Part shown: positions 19,893 through 31,200 of the stretch, one piece after another
Layout of the letters: the number at the start of each line of letters is the position of its first letter
How positions within the stretch are numbered: position 1 is the stretch's first letter
NCBI GenBank assembly: GCA_963210315.1
Contig: OY723255.1
Coordinates: 434,001-498,000, forward strand
DNA: 64,000 nt
Reading direction: 5' to 3'
From: Rhynchopus euleeides
Lineage: Eukaryota; Euglenozoa; Diplonemea; Diplonemida; Diplonemidae
Notes under the pieces: model-generated
The model's input: only the letters and a program-made list of their open reading frames with translations
Database searches by the model: none
What the model was told of the DNA's origin: nothing
Made by a program: the position numbers and the translations under genes

Positions 19893-22800
19893 GGAAGGCG
19901 GCCTGGGGGTACGACACAGTGTGCTAGAAGCCTGGGGGGGCATGACACAGTGTGTTGGAAGCCTGGGGGGGCATGACACAGTGTGCTGGAAGCCTGGGGG
20001 GGCATGACACAGTGTGCTAGAAGCCTGGGGGGGCATGACACAGTGTGTTAGAAGCCTGGGGGGGCATGACACAGTGTGCTAGAAGCCTGGGGGGGCATGA
20101 CACACTGTGCTGGAAGCCTGGGGGGGCATGACACAGTGTGTTGGAAGCCTGGGGGGGCATGACACAGTGTGCTGGAAGCCTGGGGGGGCATGACACAGTG
20201 TGTTGGAAGCCTGGGGGGGCATGACACAGTGTGCTAGAAGCCTGGGGGGGCATGACACAGTGTGTTGGAAGCCTGGGGGGGCATGACACAGTGTGCTGGA
20301 AGCCTGGGGGGGCATGACACAGTGTGCTAGAAGCCTGGGGGGGCATGACACAGTGTGTTGGAAGCCTGGGGGGGCATGACACAGTGTGCTGGAAGCCTGG
20401 GGGGGCATGACACAGTGTGCTAGAAGCCTGGGGGGGCATGACACAGTGTGCTAGAAGCCTGGGGGGGCATGACACACTGTGCTGGAAGCCTGGGGGGGCA
20501 TGACACAGTGTGTTAGAAGCCTGGGGGGGCATGACACAGTGTGCTGGAAGCCTGGGGGGGCATGACACAGTGTGCTAGAAGCCTGGGGGGGCATGACACA
20601 GTGTGTTAGAAGCCTGGGGGGGCATGACACACTGTGCTGGAAGCCTGGGGGGGCATGACACAGTGTGCTAGAAGCCTGGGGGGGCATGACACACTGTGTT
20701 AGAAGCCTGGGGGGGCATGACACAGTGTGCTAGAAGCCTGGGGGGGCATGACACACTGTGCTGGAAGCCTGGGGGGGCATGACACAGTGTGCTGGAAGCC
20801 TGGGGGGGCATGACACAGTGTGCTAGAAGCCTGGGGGGGGCATGACACACTGTGTTAGAAGCCTGGGGGGGCATGACACAGTGTGCTAGAAGCCTGGGGG
20901 GGCATGACACAGTGTGCTAGAAGCCTGGGGGGGCATGACACAGTGTGTTAGAAGCCTGGGGGGGCATGACACAGTGTGCTAGAAGCCTGGGGGGGCATGA
21001 CACACTGTGCTGGAAGCCTGGGGGGGCATGACACAGTGTGCTGGAAGCCTGGGGGGGCATGACACAGTGTGTTAGAAGCCTGGGGGGGCATGACACAGTG
21101 TGCTGGAAGCCTGGGGGGGCATGACACAGTGTGCTAGAAGCCTGGGGGGGCATGACACAGTGTGTTAGAAGCCTGGGGGGGCATGACACACTGTGCTGGA
21201 AGCCTGGGGGGGCATGACACAGTGTGCTAGAAGCCTGGGGGGGCATGACACACTGTGTTAGAAGCCTGGGGGGGCATGACACAGTGTGCTGGAAGCCTGG
21301 GGGGGCATGACACAGTGTGCTAGAAGCCTGGGGGGGCATGACACAGTGTGTTAGAAGCCTGGGGGGGGCATGACACACTGTGCTGGAAGCCTGGGGGGGG
21401 CATGACACAGTGTGCTAGAAGCCTGGGGGGGCATGACACACTGTGTTAGAAGCCTGGGGGGGCATGACACACTGTGTTGGAAGCCTGGGGGGGCATGACA
21501 CACTGTGTTAGAAGCCTGGGGGGGCATGACACAGTGTGCTAGAAGCCTGGGGGGGCATGACACACTGTGTTAGAAGCCTGGGGGGGCATGACACAGTGTG
21601 CTAGAAGCCTGGGGGGGCATGACACACTGTGCTGGAAGCCTGGGGGGGCATGACACAGTGTGCTGGAAGCCTGGGGGGGCATGACACAGTGTGCTAGAAG
21701 CCTGGGGGGGCATGACACAGTGTGTTAGAAGCCTGGGGGGGGCATGACACACTGTGCTGGAAGCCTGGGGGGGCATGACACAGTGTGCTAGAAGCCTGGG
21801 GGGGCATGACACACTGTGTTAGAAGCCTGGGGGGGCATGACACACTGTGTTGGAAGCCTGGGGGGGCATGACACACTGTGTTAGAAGCCTGGGGGGGCAT
21901 GACACAGTGTGCTAGAAGCCTGGGGGGGCATGACACACTGTGTTAGAAGCCTGGGGGGGCATGACACAGTGTGCTAGAAGCCTGGGGGGGCATGACACAC
22001 TGTGCTGGAAGCCTGGGGGGGCATGACACAGTGTGCTGGAAGCCTGGGGGGGCATGACACAGTGTGCTAGAAGCCTGGGGGGGCATGACACAGTGTGTTA
22101 GAAGCCTGGGGGGGCATGACACAGTGTGCTAGAAGCCTGGGGGGGCATGACACACTGTGTTAGAAGCCTGGGGGGGCATGACACAGTGTGTTAGAAGCCT
22201 GGGGGGGCATGACACAGTGTGCTGGAAGCCTGGGGGGGCATGACACAGTGTGCTAGAAGCCTGGGGGGGCATGACACAGTGTGTTAGAAGCCTGGGGGGG
22301 CATGACACACTGTGCTGGAAGCCTGGGGGGGCATGACACAGTGTGCTAGAAGCCTGGGGGGGCATGACACACTGTGTTAGAAGCCTGGGGGGGCATGACA
22401 CAGTGTGCTGGAAGCCTGGGGGGGCATGACACAGTGTGCTAGAAGCCTGGGGGGGCATGACACAGTGTGTTAGAAGCCTGGGGGGGGCATGACACACTGT
22501 GCTGGAAGCCTGGGGGGGCATGACACAGTGTGCTAGAAGCCTGGGGGGGCATGACACACTGTGTTAGAAGCCTGGGGGGGCATGACACACTGTGTTGGAA
22601 GCCTGGGGGGGCATGACACACTGTGTTAGAAGCCTGGGGGGGCATGACACAGTGTGCTAGAAGCCTGGGGGGGCATGACACACTGTGTTAGAAGCCTGGG
22701 GGGGCATGACACAGTGTGCTAGAAGCCTGGGGGGGCATGACACACTGTGCTGGAAGCCTGGGGGGGCATGACACAGTGTGCTGGAAGCCTGGGGGGGCAT

Positions 22801-23215
22801 GACACAGTGTGCTAGAAGCCTGGGGGGGCATGACACACTGTGTTAGAAGCCTGGGGGGGCATGACACACTGTGTTAGAAGCCTGGGGGGGCATGACACAG
22901 TGTGCTAGAAGCCTGGGGGGGCATGACACACTGTGCTGGAAGCCTGGGGGGGCATGACACAGTGTGCTGGAAGCCTGGGGGGGCATGACACAGTGTGTTA
23001 GAAGCCTGGGGGGGCATGACACAGTGTGCTGGAAGCCTGGGGGGGCATGACACAGTGTGCTGGAAGCCTGGGGGGGCATGACACAGTATGTTAGAAGCCT
23101 GGGGGGGCATGACACAGTGTGTTAGAAGCCTGGGGGGGCATGACACAGTGTGCTAGAAGCCTGGGGGGGCATGACACACTGTGCTGGAAGCCTGGGGGGG
23201 CATGACACAGTGTGT
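19893..23215. repeat. Satellite 1: 31-bp unit, about 107 copies
   Basis: Each unit has GAAGCCTG, a run of seven G (eight in a few units) and CATGACACA, then CAGTG or CACTG-type variants and CTAG/CTGG/TTAG/TTGG. The first unit (19893-19920) is diverged and touches unique sequence. Because 31 is not a multiple of 3 and the minus strand lacks stops in many units, long spurious ORFs appear. Higher-order structure: the variant pattern at 21570-21936 recurs at 22315-22681, shifted by 745 bp (24 units plus one G). Confidence 0.95.
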
Positions 23216-23677
23216 AAGGACCACGTGGGAGTATGTCACTTTGGAGCCAGTTTTGTGTGGAACCCAATTTTTTCACCTCTGCCAGAAATTTTTTTTCGAG
23301 ATTTTTCGCAAATTTTGCATTGTCCCCAACACCCCTGTGTCACGGGACCTTCGCTCTGAGTCAGTGACACACAGTGACACAGAGCGAAGGCTTGGCGGCG
23401 TTTTTCCCGATTTCGCCTAAGGTGAAAAAAACCGCCTGTGTGACACACTGACACAATTTGACACAGTTTGACACAGAGCGAAGGCCCCCCACACCTGCTG
23501 TACTTCAGACAGCACAACCACACAACAGGTCGTGAGATTTGATCGAGGGGTGGTGGAAGCGGTCAATAAAACACACTCTCTGAGTGGTGCCCCTGACGAC
23601 CCCATATTGCGTAGTTTGTGCGTAGTGAAAAGGGGGGGGGGGTCTCATTTTTTGATTTACTCAGCCATTCTCTGTCT
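23216..23677. other. Satellite flank with TGACACAGAGCGAAGG repeats
   Basis: The motif TGACACAGAGCGAAGG recurs at about 23370 and 23470, with inverse CCTTCGCTCTGAGTCAGTG near 23347. Bases 23490-23575 are an inverted GTTGACCGCTTCCACC-type repeat. No gene is seen. Confidence 0.55.
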
Positions 23678-23881
23678 CTATGCCGGGACCCCAAACTCAA
23701 GGAGTTCTTGCTGTTCCGGGGTCAGTGAGGGTGCAGACGCTTCAGGTGCTGCAGGTGCTGCAGGTTCTTCAGGTGCTGCAGCGCTGGCAGCCTTCGGTGC
23801 GGGTTTCGACGCAGTCTTTGCAGGTCTCTTTGGGGGTGCCCTTTGGCGCGGTGCCTGCTTCAGCTCGTCGGGTGGAAGCAT
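23678..23881 (-). CDS. Possible Ala/Pro/Lys-rich small ORF or terminal exon
   Basis: A 67-residue frame from the ATG at 23881: MLPPDELKQAPRQRAPPKR, then KPAPKAASAAAPEEP and LTPEQQELLEFGVPA before the stop. The start overlaps a tandemly duplicated 47-48 bp block containing the MITE core GATGCGTTGAYGCTTCCACC, so the N-terminus may have been contributed by a mobile element. It could be the last exon of the frame at 23965-24282. Low-complexity composition makes the call uncertain. Confidence 0.3.
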   Translation of the reverse strand: MLPPDELKQAPRQRAPPKRPAKTASKPAPKAASAAAPEEPAAPAAPEASAPSLTPEQQELLEFGVPA

Positions 23882-23964
23882 CAACGCATCATTAAGCGGT
23901 GCCTGCTTCAGCTCCTCCGGGTGGAAGCGTCAACGCATCATTAAGGAAGAAGGAAGCACAGTTG

Positions 23965-24282
23965 CTACGCTTTTTTGCAGCTGCAGGAAACGACACCATA
24001 CCCAACAACAATCCCCAGACCGTCGAGGGAGAGTGGGCGCCTGGATCCCGTGACACAGATCTCTAGTGCCGTTGTGATCCCCTCGGATAACGTCTCCTGG
24101 ACGTTGTCAGCGGAGGTTGCCTGTGTGGCGGTGACCTCCGTATACCCCGCGGGATCCAGTGCCAGTAGCGCCTTCTTCAGCTTTTCGTCGACCCCTCGGC
24201 CGACGCTCTCCTTGATGTCAAGGGCCACCTTCAGGGTGGCACCTCGCAGCGCCCTGAAGGCTGTGATCGTATCATCATTCAC
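23965..24282 (-). CDS. Hypothetical ORF, probable internal exon or relic
   Basis: An open frame of 105 codons with natural composition (NDDTITAFRALRGATLKVAL, then ESVGRGVDEKLKKALLALDP and EGITTALEICVTGS). No ATG is present: the frame opens at GTG (24282) and meets stops upstream, so it is a partial exon or a gene remnant. A pyrimidine-rich TTTCCTGCAG on the minus strand near its 3' end could be a splice acceptor leading to the frame at 23678-23881. Family not recognised. Confidence 0.3.
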   Translation of the reverse strand: MNDDTITAFRALRGATLKVALDIKESVGRGVDEKLKKALLALDPAGYTEVTATQATSADNVQETLSEGITTALEICVTGSRRPLSLDGLGIVVGYGVVSCSCKKA

Positions 24283-24684
24283 AATCTCGAGGGTGTTCTA
24301 CGCGGCTCCTGGAACTCACTTCCTTCTCAGGTGTTTCTGGGCATGGGGCAACCTTGCCCAGGTGTTTCTGGAGTCCCGCCCCACATGTCGTGCGTTCTTT
24401 CGTACGGTGTATAGTGAGTTCTGGCAATAATTTTTTGCTCGGTCAGCGCAGTGCCTCCAGTCCTGTCTCAGTAGCCACACAGAAAGGGGGACCAAAAAAA
24501 ACTGGGGGGGGACCAAAAAGCGAGACCCCCCCCCCAGATTGCGTAGTTTGTGCGTAGTGAAAAAGGGGTAAATCAGGGGCACCATCTCTCCGTTCCGATT
24601 TTGTGTTCCCCAGAGCGCTTGAAGGACGTCTAGCACGCACACTTTGCCCCGCCCACCCCACCACACCCCACCACACCCAACAGC
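24283..24684. other. Intergenic; satellite-2-like motif
   Basis: Bases about 24342-24360 contain GGCATGGGGCAACCTTG, which matches the core of the 31-bp satellite 2 unit found at 46.8-48.8 kb. No gene is seen. Confidence 0.5.
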
Positions 24685-25848
24685 TCAGGGTGGCACATCC
24701 CCGACAGCACTCACGCACACACGCTTTCCGTTTGCTGCGAAAATCCACCTTCCGCAATCGCTGAGGGCGACTTCTTCGCATAGATTCATGCCGTTGACTG
24801 CGTGCATGAAGTCCCCTGTGCTGAGACGCCACACAACCACTTTGTCCTGCCCGACTGCTGCGACGATGTCGCCCTGTTGGGCCACAGAAACAAAGTAGAC
24901 GCACTGCCCCATGTCCAGTGTGTGGAGGCACGCGAGGGACGAGGTGCACCAGATCTTTGCGGTGTTGTCATCCGATGCTGACACCATCTGCTTCTCATCG
25001 CTGGTGAGGGCGAGGTCGTACACAGTGCGGCTGTGATCCGTCAGCGTGTCAGTGTGCTCCAGCGTGTCTGCATCCCACACCCGGATGTGCGAGTCGGAGG
25101 AGGCGCTGAAGAGCCTCACTGCCGATGCCGCCACCGAATAGACAACCCCGGTGTGGCCCTCCAGCACAGCGGTGCACAGGCCGTCCACCGCATCCCACAT
25201 GCGCGCGGTTTTGTCCATAGAGCCAGTCATGAGCTGGTTGCGTGCGGTCCACGCTGCGTGCATCACGCGGTCCTCATGCCCGCGGTGCGTCTGTACGCAC
25301 TCCCACGTGGAGGTGCGCCACACGCTGCTGGTGTTGTTGTTGCAGCAGGTGGCTACCCAGGTGCCGCACCGCGAGAAGGCAACGCAGTTGACGTCGCGGC
25401 CATCCCCGTTGGAGAAAACCGCGGTGCGCTCAGCGGTTACGGTGTCGAACACCATCACAGGGCCGCCCATGGTGCCCGCGCAGCACAGCCTGCCGCTGGG
25501 CGACAGTGCAATCTTCCGGGCAGAGTGCGGCTCTGTCGGGTATTCGGCAGGGGCCTTCACGACAACCATGCGGCGTGCCAGCTGCACGTTGCCCCCGTTC
25601 TCCAGGCGTGTGTCGGCAACAGGCAAGTCATCGTCGAGGTTCTCCATCGCCCCGCCGTCACCATCGCCTGCCGCCTGCTCGGCCCCTCCGATGCGTGCCA
25701 CCAGCCCTGCAGCCTCGCTGGTTGGGTTGATAGCATCGCCGAAGAGCGCCGCCAGTGCGTGCGTCTTGATGTCCGTCACGGTGTCGGTGTGCGCAATGCT
25801 GACGACGCAGCTGCGCCCGCTGGGCATATGGCTGACCTCGACATCCAT
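24685..25848 (-). CDS. Ubl-WD40 repeat protein, paralogue 4
   Basis: A 387-residue protein with an ATG at 25848 that aligns with the family start. Residues 1-92 are the ubiquitin-like domain (MDVEVSHMPSGRSCVVSIAH, then a Gly/Asp-rich insert, then LPVADTRLENGGNVQLARR). Residues about 95-387 give seven WD40 blades: FSRCGTWVATCCNNNTSSVW, NQLMTGSMDKTARMWD, LFSASSDSHIRVWD, QMVSASDDNTAKIW and so on. It keeps the phrase 'STWECV' and the linker DSHIRVWDADTLEHTDTL but lacks the CA-repeat, so this copy is not prone to the slippage seen at 3661. It lies 18 kb from the tandem trio and is the most diverged of the four. Probable scaffold; partners unknown. Confidence 0.85.
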   Translation of the reverse strand: MDVEVSHMPSGRSCVVSIAHTDTVTDIKTHALAALFGDAINPTSEAAGLVARIGGAEQAAGDGDGGAMENLDDDLPVADTRLENGGNVQLARRMVVVKAPAEYPTEPHSARKIALSPSGRLCCAGTMGGPVMVFDTVTAERTAVFSNGDGRDVNCVAFSRCGTWVATCCNNNTSSVWRTSTWECVQTHRGHEDRVMHAAWTARNQLMTGSMDKTARMWDAVDGLCTAVLEGHTGVVYSVAASAVRLFSASSDSHIRVWDADTLEHTDTLTDHSRTVYDLALTSDEKQMVSASDDNTAKIWCTSSLACLHTLDMGQCVYFVSVAQQGDIVAAVGQDKVVVWRLSTGDFMHAVNGMNLCEEVALSDCGRWIFAANGKRVCVSAVGDVPP

Positions 25849-28242
25849 CGCGAGCTCGGTTGCTCAGTGAAGCGGGGGTGTTGTGTAGGGGTAGGGGTAG
25901 GGGCTCTGTGAGATGGGCAGAGTAGAGGAGGCAAACGCTAGCGTCGCGGACGCGATTGCATCTTTTTTTCAAACACATTCGTGTGAGCGGAACGCGACGT
26001 ACGCAGCGTGATAGTGCGGGGGAGCGACCGGCACGCAAGTACGCGCCAAGCTGCGCAAAGAGTGACATCGTGTGGGTGAGCGCGTCTGGACGCACCTGAT
26101 CTGTAAAATCTGTAAGTTCAAAGACAAATGCTGTTCACCGCCTTTTGAAGACACCGTGTGTGTGTGGGGGGATAAGGTCAGGGGGGGGGGGGGGTAACCT
26201 TACTGGACTCGCCCTCGCTCGCTCGGCCGACTCACACTAGCTCCCACCCCACCCCACCCCCGGCCTGGCCACCCAGGCCAACCTGGTGGAGGCAGTCCGC
26301 CTGCACACTCAGCTGAAGGGGAGACAGTGCGCAGGCCACTGCCCGGTGGATATCCTCTGGCGGGCTCTTCACAGAGTGGAGCAGACGCTCCATCACGCGA
26401 ACCATTTCATGTCGTTTTTTTCTGGGGGGGGGCGGGGCGGGGGAGAGAGCGTCTAAAAAAAACTTGAAATGGGCAAAAAAAAACGGTGTTACGGCACCAT
26501 GCATCCTCCGGGGGGAAGGGGTAGAGGATGTGGGGCTCCCCCACCAGCTCTAGAGGTGGCGCGAGGCAGCAGGGCGTGTGATGAGGGCGGCATCACAAAA
26601 AACGAGCAGCACGTTGGGGGGAATACTGCTGACACACCTCGGGAATCTGTTACTTGCTTGCATCGCACACATCCATTTATTTTTGCAGAACACATCTAAC
26701 ACGCTCCCTCTCTCCCCCTTGGTATGACCTCCATGCTGATATAGGCGTAGCTCAGCCTCAGATATATGGCTCACCTGAGGGGGTCTTCGCTGGTCGTCAT
26801 CCTTCGTCAGTTTACAGCTAACTCAACAGGAAATGCACCAAAATGCACTGACGATCACCCCGGAGCGAAGACCCCCTGAATCACAGAAAGTGGTTGGTGG
26901 GCAGAGCAAAGAAGATGGAGAAGACAATGAGGAGGGTCGCTGCGCACCGAATCATCCCATGTGACTACCAGTCGCAGCTCGTCAGCCAGTGAGGGGAAGT
27001 GGGGATGTTGCTCACTTCTTCTCACTCAGTCATCTGGTAGCGAAGGCACCAAAAGGGCGCAATCCATCATTACCAGTTACGAGCGACGAAGCGTAGCGAA
27101 GTCGCGAAGTAACGAAGGAAATCGTACGACTGAAGCTTTATAAGGATCACCTTCCTGCCACTTCACAGGGGCTTTCACAGCCTTTGACACAGGAGTGTGC
27201 GCTCAACGAAAAGTAGCCCGGATCTGCCTTTTTGCAGTTGCTGGGCAGGGTGTTTCTCTTATTATAGCGAAAGGAATACGATTTTTGGAGCAATGCAAGC
27301 AAGTGGCATCTTCCTGAAGCGTGCCAGTGGTATTCGAGTGGGGGTTTTGAACGATTTCGCCGTGTCCAGCCCGGTCTGACCCAGTGAAGGGATGCTCTCA
27401 CTCGAGAGCAATCAGGCCTGGGGCTTGTGCTTCCAACTCGCCTGCCCATTCCATATTCCGGGGAGGAGAAGGAGACGGAGGGGGGGGGGGGTGTGCAAGC
27501 GACAACTCACTCGGGGTCACACGAACTGACTACACCACACACGATGGAAGAGCCCAGGGCCCAGTCTTCCGAACTTTGACACCCACCCACCCCGTGCTGC
27601 ATGCGACACAGGCCCATTGCACCGACTTGCAACCTAGCAGCGATCACATCATTATGAACTTTTGTTCTGACGAACTCTAAACAATGGTGTGACACTTTCC
27701 TCACCTCAGTGCCCAGGATAGGGTGCCCGTAGGGTGCCCGTTGGTTGAGGAGCATACAAAACTGAAAAAGAGAGGATCGCAAGAAAGGGCAGGGCCGTGT
27801 TGGATATTGCCGCCAGATGAAACTACTACTGACGCACTTCAGGAATCTGCCGCTTGCTGACGCATCGACGCAGATACGGTGAGCAAAGCGCGCCACCTGC
27901 CATCTCTTGCAACGGGGACAGCTTCCTGCGTTGTGAGCACAACTCTCAAGGAAAAAACCCTTTTGCCAGGTAGCTAAGGCCACCCCACCCGTCCACCGTG
28001 CAGCAATGAGAATACGAGGAAGGGGGGTTAGTTTGGGGAGTGTGGTTGCCCGATCTCCCCCGGCACATTAGTGGGGTTAGTTTGCCGATTCCCACCGGCA
28101 GGGAAAGGCAGGAATTGAGGAAAATGCACAAAATCCGGGCCGTTTTCGGGCACCGCAGCCAAGACCCCCTCTTCGAAAGAGGGACCTGCACCTGAGAAGA
28201 GGAACGGCAACACCACCAGCACCACGACGACGACGACGCGGC
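25849..28242. other. Intergenic; repeats only
   Basis: Bases 27078-27290 are the inverted copy of 14505-14720. Blocks with GGAATCTGTTACTTGCTTGC near 26640 and a relative near 27840 recur at about 31935-31985. G and A homopolymers occur at 26180 and 27480. No coding frame has convincing composition. Confidence 0.55.
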
Positions 28243-31200
28243 TCAGGCGCAACGCTCTGCCGCCTCCTCTGCGGCCTGCCAGGTGAAGAACCCTGGGCAC
28301 TCCCCGCTGCCCTGGAGGGCCTGCACGTCGATGCCTGTCCACCTCGACACGGAGCGGCACACCCTGGCCACCCGCGCATCCTGTGGCGGGGGCACACCAC
28401 GCGACACCGCAGCCACCACCGCCCCGCTGCCGGCGAGGGGGGTCGCGGTTGCCTTCCCTGTCTGGGCGGCGCACACCCCAGACACCGCCGCCACTGCGGC
28501 ACGGCTGAGACGCACCGCGCTGGGGATCACCTCGTGCCAGGCCCCCGTGGTGTGGAGGTTCGCCGCGTCAAACGCATACACGACATGCACCAGCACCGTC
28601 GTGGCCGCAGAGTACACCTGGGGGAAGAGGCGCATGTTCACAACAGACGCGGCATCGCACCCGCCCTCTGTGTCCACACCCCTGCCTTCCAACTCTTCTT
28701 TTCCTCCTCCCCCTCCAACCCCTCCCCCGACACCAGCAGCAGCAGCATCAGCCCCTGCCTCCTCGGCACCCACCCCCTCCTCCACCCTAGCAGCAGGGGC
28801 AGCTGCGGTGTGGGCATGCCCGTCCCCCTGCACCACCGCCACCTGCTCCGCCGCCTTCTCCTCCTCGGACCCACCAGCAGCGGCAGGCGGGGTGGTGTCT
28901 CCGAGTGTATTCACACACCCCGCCCCAGCAGCCCTGCTTTCACCGCCGGGGTGTTTCGTGGAACAGGAGGTGGGTGTGCCAGGCTTGCCTGCATCGTCGC
29001 TCTTCACCTTCACCTCAGCCTGCACTTCCTCCCCCTGCACATCTGCCCCATTGGCAGGCCGTGCTGCATCTGCTGTGGTGCTGTGCTGCGGCAGCAGGGC
29101 CTCCGCCATTGCAAACACCTCGAAGTTGAGCAGCGCCCCCTCCGGCAACGCGGTGAGCATCACTGCGATCGCCAGGGCCACCCGGAACTCGTCCGACAGC
29201 CTGCGGCAACGCCGGCGCCCCTCACCCGCATCGGGCGACGAATCTGCGGGGGGAGGCAGAGGGGGGTGCGGCACCCAGGCAGCACCGCCATCCAGAGCGT
29301 CAGCGAGGCACAGCTGTGCGGCGGTGGTGCCCCCTCCGAACGCGACCTGGAGTGCTGCGGAGAGGCGGTCGCTCTCCGACACAGGGAGGGCACCGCCCAC
29401 ACCGTTGCCCCACAGCCCCTGCAGGGTGTGGCCCCCGACAGACGCAGCGTCGGCAGGCCGCACCGCAGGGTCCCGCAGGACATACGAGTTGCCGCAACGG
29501 CCGTACTCCTTGACGCCCTGTGGAGGCGCGGGCGGGGTGCTCCTGGGGTGGAGGTGGCGGTGGTGCTGTGGGGTGGGAGTGGTGGTGGCGGTAGCGGTTG
29601 CAGCTGCAGGTGGGGAGCTGTACCGGAGGGCATAGAGCCTGCGGCGGATCGCAGCGACTCCGGGGAGCGAAGGGAGGGTGTCGAAACCGGGGAGCTCGTA
29701 GAGGGGGTCCGCCCACCACTCGCAGGAGGTTTCGGCGAACATGTCGGCGAAGTCGCAGTCGACGGATCCGGTTTCAAAGGCACGGAGGAACGCATCCGGA
29801 ACACCGCACCGGGACGCGCAGTACCCCCTTGTGAAGAAGTAGGGGGAGTATGCCGCCATCGCCTGCGTCATCTCCCAGCACTGCCGCTTCAAACCCCTCT
29901 CTGCGTCGCGCCGCTCCCGCTCCCCCACAGAGAGGTACAGCGCTGTGAGCACCGCGCCCGGCAGAGGGTAGGGCGGCCAGCCCGCAGGGGGCTCGGGGGG
30001 CAACGGCTTCTTCTTCCCCCGCCCCGACCCCGACACCGCCGCGGCGCTCGCCACCGCGAGCTCCGCCACCCGGCACCCCATCTTCTCCCTGGCGTAGGCA
30101 TGCATGTGGCTCTCGAAGAAGATGCGGAACAGCGAGAGGGCCGCCTCCTCCGCCGTGCCCGACGCGAGCTCCCCGCAGCACCCGTCGCTCCCCTCCACAT
30201 GCCTCAGATACACCCCGAGGTGGAACAGCAGCGACCTCCCGGCACACCGGTGCCCCTTGTCAGCCGGGGGCCCAGGCGGGGCGGGTGGCTGCCCGCCCCG
30301 CCGCGGTGCAGCTGCATCGCCTCCGGGGGTCCGGGGCTGCGGGGTGGCCCCCACCCCCGCCTTCCCACGCTCCCCCACCGCCGGGGTTGGTGGTGGTGGT
30401 GGTGCGCCTGAGGGCGCTGGGCTGTGCGCGCTGTGCGCGGCGTGGCACCACGGCATCGAGAACATGTGCTTGCGGTGGGTGCGTGTGAGGCGAGGCAGGA
30501 TGTGCCGGTGGACGAGGCCCTCGAGGAGGCCGACAAACCCTGCGGTGTAGTCGTTCCCTGCGAGGAGGGCGACGAAGGGGGCGTGCCGGGCAGGGATCCC
30601 GAAGGTCGAGTCGAGGAACCGTGCCGGGAAGTACGCCAGCCTGACCGCCTCGCCCCCGAAGCACGCAAGCTCGGGGGGGCAGTCTGCTGCCTGAAGTGCC
30701 GCAGGTGGTGTCGGGCAGGTGGGTGTTACGCGTGTTCCACGAGTGCCAGCAGTTGCAGCGGCAGTGACATCGCGTGGCATTGCTGCTGCTGGTGGCATCC
30801 CTACCTGAGCCTGCCCAGGGGTGTCGCCTGATGGCTTGGCACTGCATGTTGCTGGGGGGTGCTTTGAAGGGGAGTGGCGGTGCTGCTGGTGGTGGTGGTG
30901 GTGGTGTCCCGCCAGCGAGGTGCTGCAGTACGGTTCGGACAGCATGGAGGCAACCAGGATGACGTCGACCCCTTGGAAGAGCAGGTCGGTGTCGGCGGTG
31001 TAGACAAGGGCCCCGTCAGCCCGTGCGTCGCGTGCCAGCTGCGGATCCGCCTCGTCCCAGGTGGTCATGGTGGCGATGCTGTGCCCGTCCTCCTCGCGCA
31101 TCCGCACCACCTCCTCCTTCACGAGGAGCTTCAGCAGGGGCAGCGACACGGCGTGGAGCGAGTGGGTCACCCGCTTCGCCCGCCGCTTCAGCGAGGGGAT

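Noticed and set aside
19893..23215. CRISPR array
   Set aside because: Units are contiguous 31-mers without unique spacers, in a eukaryotic setting with no cas genes.
19911..23276. Numerous Cys/Pro/His-rich minus-strand ORFs (repeating MSCPPRL, CHAPPGFQ)
   Set aside because: Translation of a stop-poor 31-bp satellite in rotating frames; no unique sequence and no start outside the array.
28283..30411. Long plus-strand ORFs opposite the Asteroid-like gene
   Set aside because: GC-rich shadow frames; the minus frame has nuclease motifs with correct spacing.
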